Source: Patescibacteria group bacterium
GTDB taxonomy: Bacteria; Patescibacteriota; Patescibacteriia; Patescibacteriales; UBA12465
Assembly: GCA_027858435.1 (NCBI GenBank)
Contig: JAQICS010000002.1
Location: 1-35,473 of the forward strand
Length of the DNA: 35,473 nt
Direction: 5' to 3'
The translations under genes were made by a program, and so were the position numbers. Of the stretch, positions 18,003-27,400 are shown piece by piece (position 1 is the stretch's first letter; each line of letters begins with the position of its first letter). Under the pieces are notes generated by a model. That model worked only from the letters and a program-made list of their open reading frames with translations, was not told where the DNA came from and did not search any database.

Positions 18003-18031
18003 ATTAAATCATAATTATCGATATAAGTCAA
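18003..18031 (-). promoter_or_regulatory. Minus-strand promoter TTGACT-17-TTTAAT
   Basis: Complement of AGTCAA 18026-18031 and ATTAAA 18003-18008; directed at the 17958 gene. Confidence 0.45.
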
Positions 18032-18037
18032 TATTAA

Positions 18038-18637
18038 TTAACTTATATAACTACGACTTAACTTTCTTAAGGCTTTTAGTTCATAGCTAGTACCAATTGC
18101 ATTTTCATACAATTCTTTAATTTCATTTTTTCCCTTAGCAAGCTTATACCACTTTTCTAGTGTAATTAATTTTTTTTCTCTGTTTTTACTCTCTTTAAAA
18201 ACGAGTTTAATTTCAGCTGTGGTTTTAGCGAGTCTAATCCACTTTAAAAATGCCCTACTTTTTTCTTTAGTACTTGCCGGAGCTAAGATATATGCTTGTT
18301 GAGCTTCAGTAAAATTTTTTGCTTTAGAAATTTTTAATCTTGAATATTTACACCATTTCTTTATGGCAATCTTTTGTCCTTTTGATTTTAAAGGAGAATT
18401 GTTATGTATGCTTGTTGCCTCATGAATTGATCTAATGTGTTTGGCTTTTTTTAAAGCTTCTTTCTTCCACTTTGAATATATCAAAGTGCCTCCTTTATGA
18501 TGTTTAAACTTATCATAAAGAGTTTTTAGCTCAAATAAACTAACGTCACTATGTTTACCTAATATTAATTCTAGATATTTATCCGAGACATCTATGTCTT
18601 TGGCTAATTTTTTAAAATTTACATTATTTTCTTCCAT
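18038..18637 (-). CDS. Hypothetical protein with ~30-aa helical repeats
   Basis: 199 aa; repeats such as NFTEAQQAYILAPASTKEKSRAFLKWIRLAK / TTAEIKLVFKESKNREKKLITLEKWYKLAK / GKNEIKELYENAIGTSYELKALRKLSR. Confidence 0.75.
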   Translation of the reverse strand: MEENNVNFKKLAKDIDVSDKYLELILGKHSDVSLFELKTLYDKFKHHKGGTLIYSKWKKEALKKAKHIRSIHEATSIHNNSPLKSKGQKIAIKKWCKYSRLKISKAKNFTEAQQAYILAPASTKEKSRAFLKWIRLAKTTAEIKLVFKESKNREKKLITLEKWYKLAKGKNEIKELYENAIGTSYELKALRKLSRSYIS

Positions 18638-18681
18638 TTTATGTTTTTTTATTTTGTTTTAAATGTGCAAATTGTCTAAGC

Positions 18682-18710
18682 ATTATGTAATATTTACATA
18701 GTTTTGTCAA
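18682..18710 (-). promoter_or_regulatory. Minus-strand promoter TTGACA-17-CATAAT
   Basis: Complement of TGTCAA 18705-18710 and ATTATG 18682-18687; directed at the 18637 gene. Confidence 0.6.
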
Positions 18711-18811
18711 TATTTATTTATTTTGTAATAAGTATTATACTGAAGTCAGTGAAAACAGCTTAAAATTAGCTTTTTTCAATTTTTAAGATATAGATAAATA
18801 AATAGATTAAT

Positions 18812-21646
18812 ATGAAATTTTTAAGTAAGTTATTTCCTGATGTTAACGAAAAGGTAATTAAAAAAATGCAACCAATTGTTGACGATATTAATAACCGGGA
18901 AGAGGGGATGAGTAAATTAAGTGAGGAAGAATTAAAAGAAAAGACAAGTTCTTTTAAACAAAGTTTAAAAGAAGGTAAAAGCTTAGATGAGATTCTTCCT
19001 GAAGCTTTTACTGTAATGCGTGAAGCTGCTAAAAGAGTGTTAGAGCAAAGACATTACGATGTTCAGTTAATTGGTGGTATCGTTCTTCACCGTGGTGAGA
19101 TAGCGGAAATGAAAACTGGTGAGGGTAAGACATTGGTAGCAACCCTACCTCTTTATTTAAACGCCCTTGAAGGAAAAGGTGCTCATTTAATTACAGTTAA
19201 TGATTATTTAGCTAGAGTTGGTGCTGGTTGGATGGCACCATTATTTCATTTCCTTGGCATTACAACCGGCGTTATTATCCACGACGCTGCCTACATTTAT
19301 GACCCTGAATATAGTGATGAGAGTCAATTTGATGATAGATTAAAACATTTTAGAAAAGTGCCAAGAAGAGAAGCATATTATTGTGATGTAACCTATGGAA
19401 CTAATAATGAGTTTGGTTTTGATTATTTACGCGATAATATGGCCTATAGCTTATCCCAAACTGTTCAACGTGATCTTCACTATGCCATTGTGGATGAAAT
19501 TGACTCTATTTTAATTGATGAAGCTAGAACTCCTTTAATCATTTCAGCTCCAGCTGAAGAGTCAGGTGAACGTTATAGTAAATATGCGGAAATTGTAAAA
19601 CACTTAGAGGAAAACGAACACTATAATGTTGATGAAAAAATGAAAGCAGTCACTTTAACTGAAGATGGTATTTCAAAAGCAGAAGAATTAATTGGCATGG
19701 GAAATATCTATGTTGAAGGGGGAATTAAGGAAGTTCATCATTTAGAACAAGCCCTTAAAGCCAGGGTTTTGTTTCAAAGTGATAAAGACTATGTTGTTCG
19801 TGAAGGTGAAATTATAATTGTTGATGAGTTCACTGGTCGTATGATGCCTGGTAGAAGATATAGTGAAGGACTACATCAAGCTATTGAAGCTAAAGAAGGA
19901 GTGGAGATTAAGAAGGAGTCTAAGACCATGGCTAACATCACTTTTCAAAACCTCTTTAGAATGTATAACAAACTATCTGGTATGACCGGTACTGCTGCTA
20001 CTGAAGCTGAAGAATTTCATAAGATATATAATCTTGAAACCATTGTTATTCCAACCAACAAACCAAATATCAGAAAAGATCATAATGACTTAATATATCG
20101 TACTGAAATGGATAAATATCGGGCTGTTATTCGTGATATTAAAGATAAGAATGAAAAAGGGCAACCAATTCTTGTTGGTACAATTTCTATTGAAAAAAAC
20201 GAACTATTAGCGGAAATGATGCAACGAGAAGGATTAAAAGCTGAAGCATTAAACGCTAAAAATCATCAAAGAGAAGCAGAAATTATCGCCCAAGCTGGTA
20301 AAAGAGGTTCAATTACTCTTGCTACCAATATGGCTGGTCGTGGTGTTGATATTGTTCTAGGTGGTAATCCGTTTGATAAAGAAGAACAAGAAGCAGTTAA
20401 AGAAATAGGTGGTCTTCATGTAATTGGTACAGAACGTCACGAGTCAAGAAGAATTGATAATCAGTTAAGAGGTAGAGCTGCTCGTCAGGGTGACCCTGGT
20501 TCAACTCAATTCTTTGTTTCAACTGAAGATGATTTAATGAGAATATTTGGTGGAGATAGAATGAAGAATTTAATGAATACCATGAAAGTTCCTGAAGACA
20601 TGCCTATTGAAAACAAAATGATATCTAACTCTATTGAAAACGCTCAGAAGAAAGTAGAGGGAAATAATTTTGATATGAGAAAACATTTAGTGGAATATGA
20701 TGATGTTATTAACAAACATCGTATGGCCATATATCAAAGAAGAAGAGAAATTGTCCTATTATCTGAAGAAGAAAATAGTGAAGAATATAATGAAGAAAAC
20801 AAAGAGGAAGAAATAACTAAAACAGTAGATAATAACGAAAATATTGATAACAATAAAGAAGATAATAAAGAAGACATTGAAGAAAAAAAGGAAGAAGAAA
20901 AAAGAACACTATCTGACATAGTTCTTGAAAGTATATATGCTGAACTTAAATCAGTAGTATATTTCCATACTGCCAGTGATAATACTAATGACTGGAACAT
21001 TAAAGAAATTAGTGAAGTTACTAAAAGTATCTGGACTGAAAAGGATGATTTAATTGCTAAATTTAAAGATATTATAAACACTGGTGAAGAGAATAAAAAC
21101 AAGAATAAGAAAAGAGAAGAAATTCTTGATTATCTTTATACTAAAGCTAAAAACAGATACGAACAAATGACTGAAACATTTTCTGAAGCTGGACTTGACT
21201 TTAAAGATGTTGAAAAAGGAATACTTCTTCGCTCAATTGATCAAATGTGGGTAGATCACTTAGAAACAATTGATTATCTTAGAAAAGGAATTGGTTTAAG
21301 AGGTTACGGACAAAGAGATCCACTAGTTGAATACAAAAAAGAAGCATATCACTTATTTCACGAGTTAAATGGTTTAATTGATAGACAAGTTGTTTATTCA
21401 ATTTATAAAACTGGTGATGCATTAGTGGCTAGTGCTGAAAATCAATTAAAGATGTTTAGTCAAAAATCAACTCAAAATCTTAGATTTAATGGAGCGCAAA
21501 AGACTATGGAAAAACAAGCAGAAGCTAGAAATACTTCTGACTTAGTTCATGAAAAAGCTAAGAATAATGAAGGAGAAAAGGTGGGAAGAAATGATTTGTG
21601 TCCTTGTGGAAGTGGAAAGAAGTATAAGAAGTGTTGTGGAAAGTAA
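18812..21646 (+). CDS. secA: Preprotein translocase ATPase SecA
   Basis: GEIAEMKTGEGKTLVATLPLYLNAL, VDEIDSILIDEARTPLIIS, ATNMAGRGVDIVLGG, RGRAARQGDPGSTQFFVS, C-terminal SEC-C KVGRNDLCPCGSGKKYKKCCGK. Confidence 0.99.
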   Translation: MKFLSKLFPDVNEKVIKKMQPIVDDINNREEGMSKLSEEELKEKTSSFKQSLKEGKSLDEILPEAFTVMREAAKRVLEQRHYDVQLIGGIVLHRGEIAEMKTGEGKTLVATLPLYLNALEGKGAHLITVNDYLARVGAGWMAPLFHFLGITTGVIIHDAAYIYDPEYSDESQFDDRLKHFRKVPRREAYYCDVTYGTNNEFGFDYLRDNMAYSLSQTVQRDLHYAIVDEIDSILIDEARTPLIISAPAEESGERYSKYAEIVKHLEENEHYNVDEKMKAVTLTEDGISKAEELIGMGNIYVEGGIKEVHHLEQALKARVLFQSDKDYVVREGEIIIVDEFTGRMMPGRRYSEGLHQAIEAKEGVEIKKESKTMANITFQNLFRMYNKLSGMTGTAATEAEEFHKIYNLETIVIPTNKPNIRKDHNDLIYRTEMDKYRAVIRDIKDKNEKGQPILVGTISIEKNELLAEMMQREGLKAEALNAKNHQREAEIIAQAGKRGSITLATNMAGRGVDIVLGGNPFDKEEQEAVKEIGGLHVIGTERHESRRIDNQLRGRAARQGDPGSTQFFVSTEDDLMRIFGGDRMKNLMNTMKVPEDMPIENKMISNSIENAQKKVEGNNFDMRKHLVEYDDVINKHRMAIYQRRREIVLLSEEENSEEYNEENKEEEITKTVDNNENIDNNKEDNKEDIEEKKEEEKRTLSDIVLESIYAELKSVVYFHTASDNTNDWNIKEISEVTKSIWTEKDDLIAKFKDIINTGEENKNKNKKREEILDYLYTKAKNRYEQMTETFSEAGLDFKDVEKGILLRSIDQMWVDHLETIDYLRKGIGLRGYGQRDPLVEYKKEAYHLFHELNGLIDRQVVYSIYKTGDALVASAENQLKMFSQKSTQNLRFNGAQKTMEKQAEARNTSDLVHEKAKNNEGEKVGRNDLCPCGSGKKYKKCCGK

Positions 21647-21709
21647 TTTTTATATAAATTAAGATAATATTTTTATTTAAGATATTTAAATAAAATAAAT
21701 CACCATCAT

Positions 21710-22522
21710 ATGGAATTTAAAATCATTGGAAAAATGTCACTTGAAAACTTTGAGAATAAACCAAAGAAAAAAAATCCTGAGATCTATGCTCCTGAGATGA
21801 AAAATAGAATGAAGGAAATGGCAGATAACGTAAATGAGCGTTATGGAGAGATTTTAGATAGTGAGGGAAGAATAAAAGTAACTGACTCAGATGATTTGCG
21901 TTACGTTAAAATAAAAGAAGAAGTTTATGCTAGTGAAAGGGGAATGAGCTTAGAAAGCTACCAAGAAAAACAAGAGAAATCCAGTAGTTCTTTAGCTGAA
22001 CAAGCAATTACTCTGTCGCTTTCAAAAGTGCTTGGTTCAAGATTTCTTTCTCTTAGATCATCTACGTGGGATGATTATGAAAATGGAGTTGATAATGTTT
22101 TAGTTGACATGGAAACAGGTAGTTTGGTTTGTGGTTTTGATGAAGTAGTTGAAGGATATAATCAAGATGGAAAAGACATTAAAGAAGAGAAGATAATGAA
22201 AAAGTTTAAAAAAGGCGGTGCTCATCTTAAATATGGACTTGAAGTATCAAATGAAGAATCAAAGAGTGTTAATATAAAGAGTCAAAAAAATCTTCCTAAT
22301 TTCTATATTTCAGTTAATAAAAATGAGTTAAGTGATTTAATGGAAAATGTTTCAAAACCTGAGATTAGCTCAGTTGAGAAGAAAGTATTAAATGACTTTG
22401 TCTTTTCACTCGAATCTCAAATTGAAAAAATGAATGATGTTGAAATAAATATACCCCGTGATTTAAAAAATAATTTAGAAAAAGCCAAATCTTTTGTAGA
22501 AACTCTTAAAGAAAAGATTTAA
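21710..22522 (+). CDS. Conserved hypothetical protein
   Basis: 270-aa ORF (start may be 21734, MSLENFENKPKK); core SSTWDDYENGVDNVLVDMETGSLVCGFDEVVEGYNQDGK. Confidence 0.7.
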   Translation: MEFKIIGKMSLENFENKPKKKNPEIYAPEMKNRMKEMADNVNERYGEILDSEGRIKVTDSDDLRYVKIKEEVYASERGMSLESYQEKQEKSSSSLAEQAITLSLSKVLGSRFLSLRSSTWDDYENGVDNVLVDMETGSLVCGFDEVVEGYNQDGKDIKEEKIMKKFKKGGAHLKYGLEVSNEESKSVNIKSQKNLPNFYISVNKNELSDLMENVSKPEISSVEKKVLNDFVFSLESQIEKMNDVEINIPRDLKNNLEKAKSFVETLKEKI

Positions 22523-22572
22523 AGATCATGCTAGAGTGTATTTAAGAATTACAAAGGATATCTAATATATTC

Positions 22573-22601
22573 TTGACATATTCTGAGTTTGTATGTATAA
22601 T
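22573..22601 (+). promoter_or_regulatory. Consensus promoter TTGACA-17-TATAAT
   Basis: TTGACA 22573-22578, TATAAT 22596-22601. Confidence 0.8.
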
Positions 22602-22623
22602 TAGTTATAACTATTTATACATA
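22592..22623. promoter_or_regulatory. 32-bp near-perfect palindrome over -10/start region (candidate operator)
   Basis: TATGTATAA T TAGTTA | TAACTA T TTATACATA; 15 of 16 dyad positions pair. Confidence 0.65.
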
Positions 22624-22649
22624 GACTGCTTAAAAAGTTATATACATTT

Positions 22650-23798
22650 ATGCAAAGACATTTAGACGAAAGTTTAAAAAAACATTTTTTAGATTATAAG
22701 CAAATATTAATTTTGCTTGGTTCAAGGCAGGTTGGTAAAACAACAATTGCTAAAAAAATATTTAAAAATGCCACATATCTACTAGTTGATAATGAACCGG
22801 TTAAAAAAATACTAGAAAGCTATGACATAGAATCATATAAGAGTTTTATTAACTTTAATTCTAAAACCTTAATTATTGATGAAATTCATCTTCTTTCAAA
22901 TCCAGGGCGAGCGGCTAAAATACTCTATGATCAATTAGAAAATATCAACTTGATAATTACCGGCTCATCATCATTTCATATTAAGAATAAAACAAGTGAA
23001 AGTTTAGCAGGAAGAAAAATAGATTATAATATTTATCCATTAACTTTTTCAGAATTTTTAGTACAAAAAAATATTGAAAAAAATTTAAATTATAATATCT
23101 TAGAAAACATTCTTTCAAAAAGCGATCCAAAGGATAAATTATATCTTTTTGATATGGAAACTGTTTTAAATAGCGTTTTGATATATGGTCAATATCCACA
23201 AAATATAAATAATCCAAACGATAAAAAGTATTTAATTAACTTTGTTGATAGTTTAATTTTTAAAGATATATTAGAATTAAAATTAATTGAAGATAAAAAA
23301 TTAGCTTCAAATTTACTTAAAATTTTAGCATCACAAATTGGAAATTTAATTAATTATTCAGAACTATCATCTAGACTAGGCGCAGATATTAGGACTATAA
23401 AAAGATATATTGAAATATTTGAACAAAGTTTTATAATCTTTAGACTCTATCCATATTCTAAAAATAAAAGAAATGAAATTTCTAAAGCAGAAAAGATTTA
23501 TTTTTATGATAATGGTATTAGAAATGCGATATTGTTAAATTTTTCTGATTTTAATCTCAGGGAAGATAAAGGGGCTTTATTTGAAAATTTTATTGTCTCT
23601 GAAACAAAAAAGCAATTAAGTTATACTAATAAGAATTTTAATTGCTATTATTGGCGTAATAAACAGAAATCAGAAATAGATCTTGTTTTAGAAAGTAGTA
23701 ATGAATTAATAGGAGTTGAAATAAAATGTAAAAAAAGATTTTTAAATAAAGCTTTTATAAATAAATATCCTAATGCTAATTTAAAAATGATTACTTAA
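22650..23798 (+). CDS. AAA ATPase with C-terminal DUF4143
   Basis: LILLGSRQVGKTTIAKKIF Walker A, TLIIDEIHLL Walker B, NLIITGSSSFHI sensor 1, C-terminal ENFIVSETKKQL...YYWRNKQKSEIDLVLESSNELIGVEIKCKK. Confidence 0.92.
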   Translation: MQRHLDESLKKHFLDYKQILILLGSRQVGKTTIAKKIFKNATYLLVDNEPVKKILESYDIESYKSFINFNSKTLIIDEIHLLSNPGRAAKILYDQLENINLIITGSSSFHIKNKTSESLAGRKIDYNIYPLTFSEFLVQKNIEKNLNYNILENILSKSDPKDKLYLFDMETVLNSVLIYGQYPQNINNPNDKKYLINFVDSLIFKDILELKLIEDKKLASNLLKILASQIGNLINYSELSSRLGADIRTIKRYIEIFEQSFIIFRLYPYSKNKRNEISKAEKIYFYDNGIRNAILLNFSDFNLREDKGALFENFIVSETKKQLSYTNKNFNCYYWRNKQKSEIDLVLESSNELIGVEIKCKKRFLNKAFINKYPNANLKMIT

Positions 23799-23869
23799 TC
23801 TAATATCGATTAAATATTACATAAATGTTAATCTTAAAATGATTCACAAAGTACTAATTTTAAAAAATA

Positions 23870-23889
23870 AAACCGCGTAAGAGCGGTTT
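23870..23889. terminator. Hairpin terminator, probably bidirectional
   Basis: AAACCGC-gtaaga-GCGGTTT. Confidence 0.7.
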
Positions 23890-23950
23890 TGTTTAATTTT
23901 TTTTAGTTTAATACTTTAGTTTTTTTAAAATACTTGTTTTTAAAATAATC

Positions 23951-24361
23951 TTATTCCTTATCTCCGTTTTTTCTTTTTTCTGCCTTATCAATTATTTTTG
24001 GATTAAAGGTTTGAATAATTAACCCTCCAATAATATAGCCGATTAAGAAAACTATAAAATGACTTATCGTAAATAACCAAAATTTTTCTATTTCGGTATT
24101 TTGTAGGACAATTGTTAAAGCCAGGGAAATTAAATATATAAAAAGGATGCTAAAACAACCTATATTATATTTTTTGTTATCCAATAAAAAAATGATAACT
24201 GATACAATTCCTAAAAAGAAGAAAAGAAGGTAGGAAATTAGATATTTTTTTAAAGAAAAATCAATATTGGGTCCTTCTACAAATGATGATAAGAGCGGAT
24301 ATATAACGATTATTATCATAAGAATCCAATAATACTTGGAAGTGTCTTTAAATTGTTTCAT
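23951..24361 (-). CDS. Hypothetical membrane protein, about 4 TM
   Basis: 136 aa; YYWILMIIIVIYPLLSSF, YLISYLLFFFLGIVSVIIFLL, CFSILFIYLISLALTIVL, FTISHFIVFLIGYIIGGLII. Confidence 0.7.
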   Translation of the reverse strand: MKQFKDTSKYYWILMIIIVIYPLLSSFVEGPNIDFSLKKYLISYLLFFFLGIVSVIIFLLDNKKYNIGCFSILFIYLISLALTIVLQNTEIEKFWLFTISHFIVFLIGYIIGGLIIQTFNPKIIDKAEKRKNGDKE

Positions 24362-24487
24362 GATTATTTAATTTTTAAATTACTAATAAAAAAAATAACA
24401 CAAAAAATAGTATAAGTCAATATTTATTTTATTTACAATTCATACTATAATACAAAGACAATTAGCTAAATAATAGAAGAAAAAACT

Positions 24488-27400
24488 ATGAATAATAATA
24501 ATAATAATTTAAGCATACCTGAGATTGAAAAAAAAGTTCAGGACTTTTGGTCTGAAGCAAATATTTTTAATAAGTCAGTTGAAAAAGATGCACCAAAAGG
24601 TCCTTATGTCTTTTTTGATGGACCTCCTTTTGCCACTGGAACCCCTCACTATGGTCACCTAATTGGCAATGTTATGAAAGATGTTATACCACGTTTTCAA
24701 ACCATGCGTGGGCATAGAGTAGAGAGAAAATGGGGTTGGGATTGTCACGGACTACCTATTGAAAACATCGTTGAAAAAGAACTAGGTATTAAAAGCAAGA
24801 AAGAAATTGAAGATATTGGGGTTGATAAATTTAATCAACTATGTAGAAAAAGGGTTTCAACATATATTGATGATTGGAAAAAAACTATTAATAACCTTGG
24901 TCGTTTTGTAGATATGGATAATTCCTATCGTACTATGGATCTAGACTTTATGGAAAGTGTTTGGTGGGTGTTTAAAAAACTATGGGATAACGATTTAATC
25001 TACAAAGACTATCGCTCTATGCACGTTTGTCCTCGCTGTGAAACAACCTTGTCTCAATCTGAGGTAACTGAAGGGTATAAAAATGTTAAGGACATATCTG
25101 CTATTTCTAAATTTAAACTTAAAAGTGGTCAAAAGATTAACGACATAGAGTTAGGTAATAATGTATATATTCTTGCTTGGACTACCACTCCTTGGACTTT
25201 AATTGGTAATGTAGCCTTAGCTGTTTCAGGAGATATTGATTATGTTTTAATTGAAAGTGAGGGTATTCAATATATATTAGCAGAAAAACTTTTAGAATCA
25301 GTTTTAAAGGATAAAGAATATGAAATAATTGAAAAATTTGATGGTTTCTATCTTTTAAACTTAGAATATATTCCTCCTTTTAATTACTATTTAAATGACA
25401 CCAGTTTAAAGAATTATGAAAACGGTTGGAAAATATATGAAGGTAATTTTGTAACAACTGAAGAGGGAACTGGTATTGTTCATATTGCCCCTGCTTTTGG
25501 TGAAGATGATATGGAACTTGGAAAAGAAAAATCTCTTCCTTTTATTCAACATGTTAAATTAAATGGTGAGTTTAGTGATGAAGTTCTTGATTTTAAAGGC
25601 TTAAATGTAAAGCCAATTGATAATAACATGTCAACTGACATTGAGATAATTAAGTATTTAGCCCACAATGACAAACTTTTTCATAAAGAAAAATATGAAC
25701 ACAGTTATCCTCATTGTTGGCGTTGCGATACTCCTTTAATTAATTACGCAACTTCATCTTGGTTTGTAGGTGTTAATAAAATAAAAGATGAACTACTTGA
25801 AAGTGCTAAAGAAATTAATTGGTCCCCTAATTATTTAAAAAATGGTCGTTTTGGTAATTGGCTTGAAGGTGCTCGTGATTGGTCAATATCAAGACAAAGA
25901 TTTTGGGCATCATGTATTCCAATTTGGGAATGTGAATGCTCACATCGTCATGTAGTCTCTAGTGTTAAAGAACTAGAGGAGTTAACTGGTGAAAAAGTTA
26001 CAGATATTCATAAAGACAAGATTGATCACTTAACATTCGAATGTCCTAAGTGTGGTAAACAAATGAAACGTATTCCTGATGTTTTAGATTGTTGGTTTGA
26101 ATCTGGCTCAATGCCATATGCGCAAATGCACTATCCTTTTGAGAATAAACAAAAATTAGAAGAAAATTTTCCTGCTGATTTTGTGGCTGAAGGAGTTGAT
26201 CAAACTAGAACTTGGTTCTACTACCTTCACGTTATCTCTGGTGGTGTTAACAAAGGAAAAGAGGTAAGGCAGGCATACAATAATGTTATTGCCAATGGTA
26301 TTGTCTTAGCTGAAGATGGGAAAAAAATGGCAAAGAAATTACAAAACTACCCTGACCCTAACAAGGTGATGGAAAAGTATGGAGCTGATGCTCTTAGATC
26401 ATACTTAATGGCTTCTCCAGTTATCATGGCTGAGAATTTAAACTTCTCAGAAAAAGGTGTAGCTGAAGCTATGCGTAAAAATGTGATGCTACTTCTAAAC
26501 ATATATAAGTTCTATCAAATGTTTTTAGAAGATGGAAACGATATTGATATTTCAAATACTTCAAGAATTGAAAGTGATAATGTTTTAGATGTTTGGTTAA
26601 TGGAGAAATTAGCTATTCTTAATTTAGAAATTGAATCAAGTTTAGATCCAGAAAAAAATAGTGGGAAAGAAATAAATTTAGCAAGAGCAATGAGAAAGAT
26701 AACAATCTTTATCGACGAGTTCTCAACTTGGTATATTAGACGTAGTCGTGATCGTTTTAAATCAGATAACTTAAAGGACAAAGAATTCGCCCTTAAAACA
26801 ACTTCTTTCACTCTTTTAAATTTAAGTAAGATTATTGCTCCTTTTACTCCTTTTGTTGCCGAACATATTTGGCAAAAATTGACTAATAAAAACTTCATGA
26901 ATAATAATGAGTCTGTTCATTTAGAAGATTGGCCAAACTTAGGAAACTCCTCTGAAAACAAAGTTGTATTAGATAAGATGGAGCTTGTGCGTGACATTGT
27001 TAGTGTTGGACTGGCAAGACGTGATGAAAAAGGAATTAAAATTAGACAAATGTTAAACACTGCTAATGTTATTATCAAGATTGAAAAAAAAGTAGATAAC
27101 GATTTAGATGAAAACTACTTAAGCTTAGTTACTGATGAGTTAAACCTTAGAAGTGTTGATATTAAATTTGTATTAAATAATAAAGTAAGTGATTTAGAAG
27201 GTGAAAGAATACAAGTTGAACTTGATACAAATATTACCGAAGACTTAAAACAAGAAGGAATTAAAAGAGAATTAATTCGTTTCATTAACATGATTCGTAA
27301 AAACCAAGGTTTAAAAAGAGGTGATTTAGCTAAAGTATTAATTGAAACAAGTTCAGAAGATATTTCTAAAACCTTAGAGAAAATGGGTGAAGAGATTTCT

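Noticed and set aside
18022-18048. Inverted repeat TATAAGT-N12-ACTTATA at the end of the 18038 gene
   Set aside because: AT-rich stem with no T-run; could be a weak terminator or operator but not distinguishable from chance here.
18767-18781. AGCTTAAAATTAGCT hairpin upstream of secA as attenuator/SecM-like element
   Set aside because: Only about 4 bp of real stem; no upstream leader peptide visible.
20734-21102. Ser/Leu-rich minus-strand ORF of 122 aa
   Set aside because: Antisense to the Glu/Lys-rich SecA insertion, whose complement naturally reads Ser/Leu/Phe.
26515-26898. 127-aa minus-strand ORF
   Set aside because: Antisense within ileS, no domain support.
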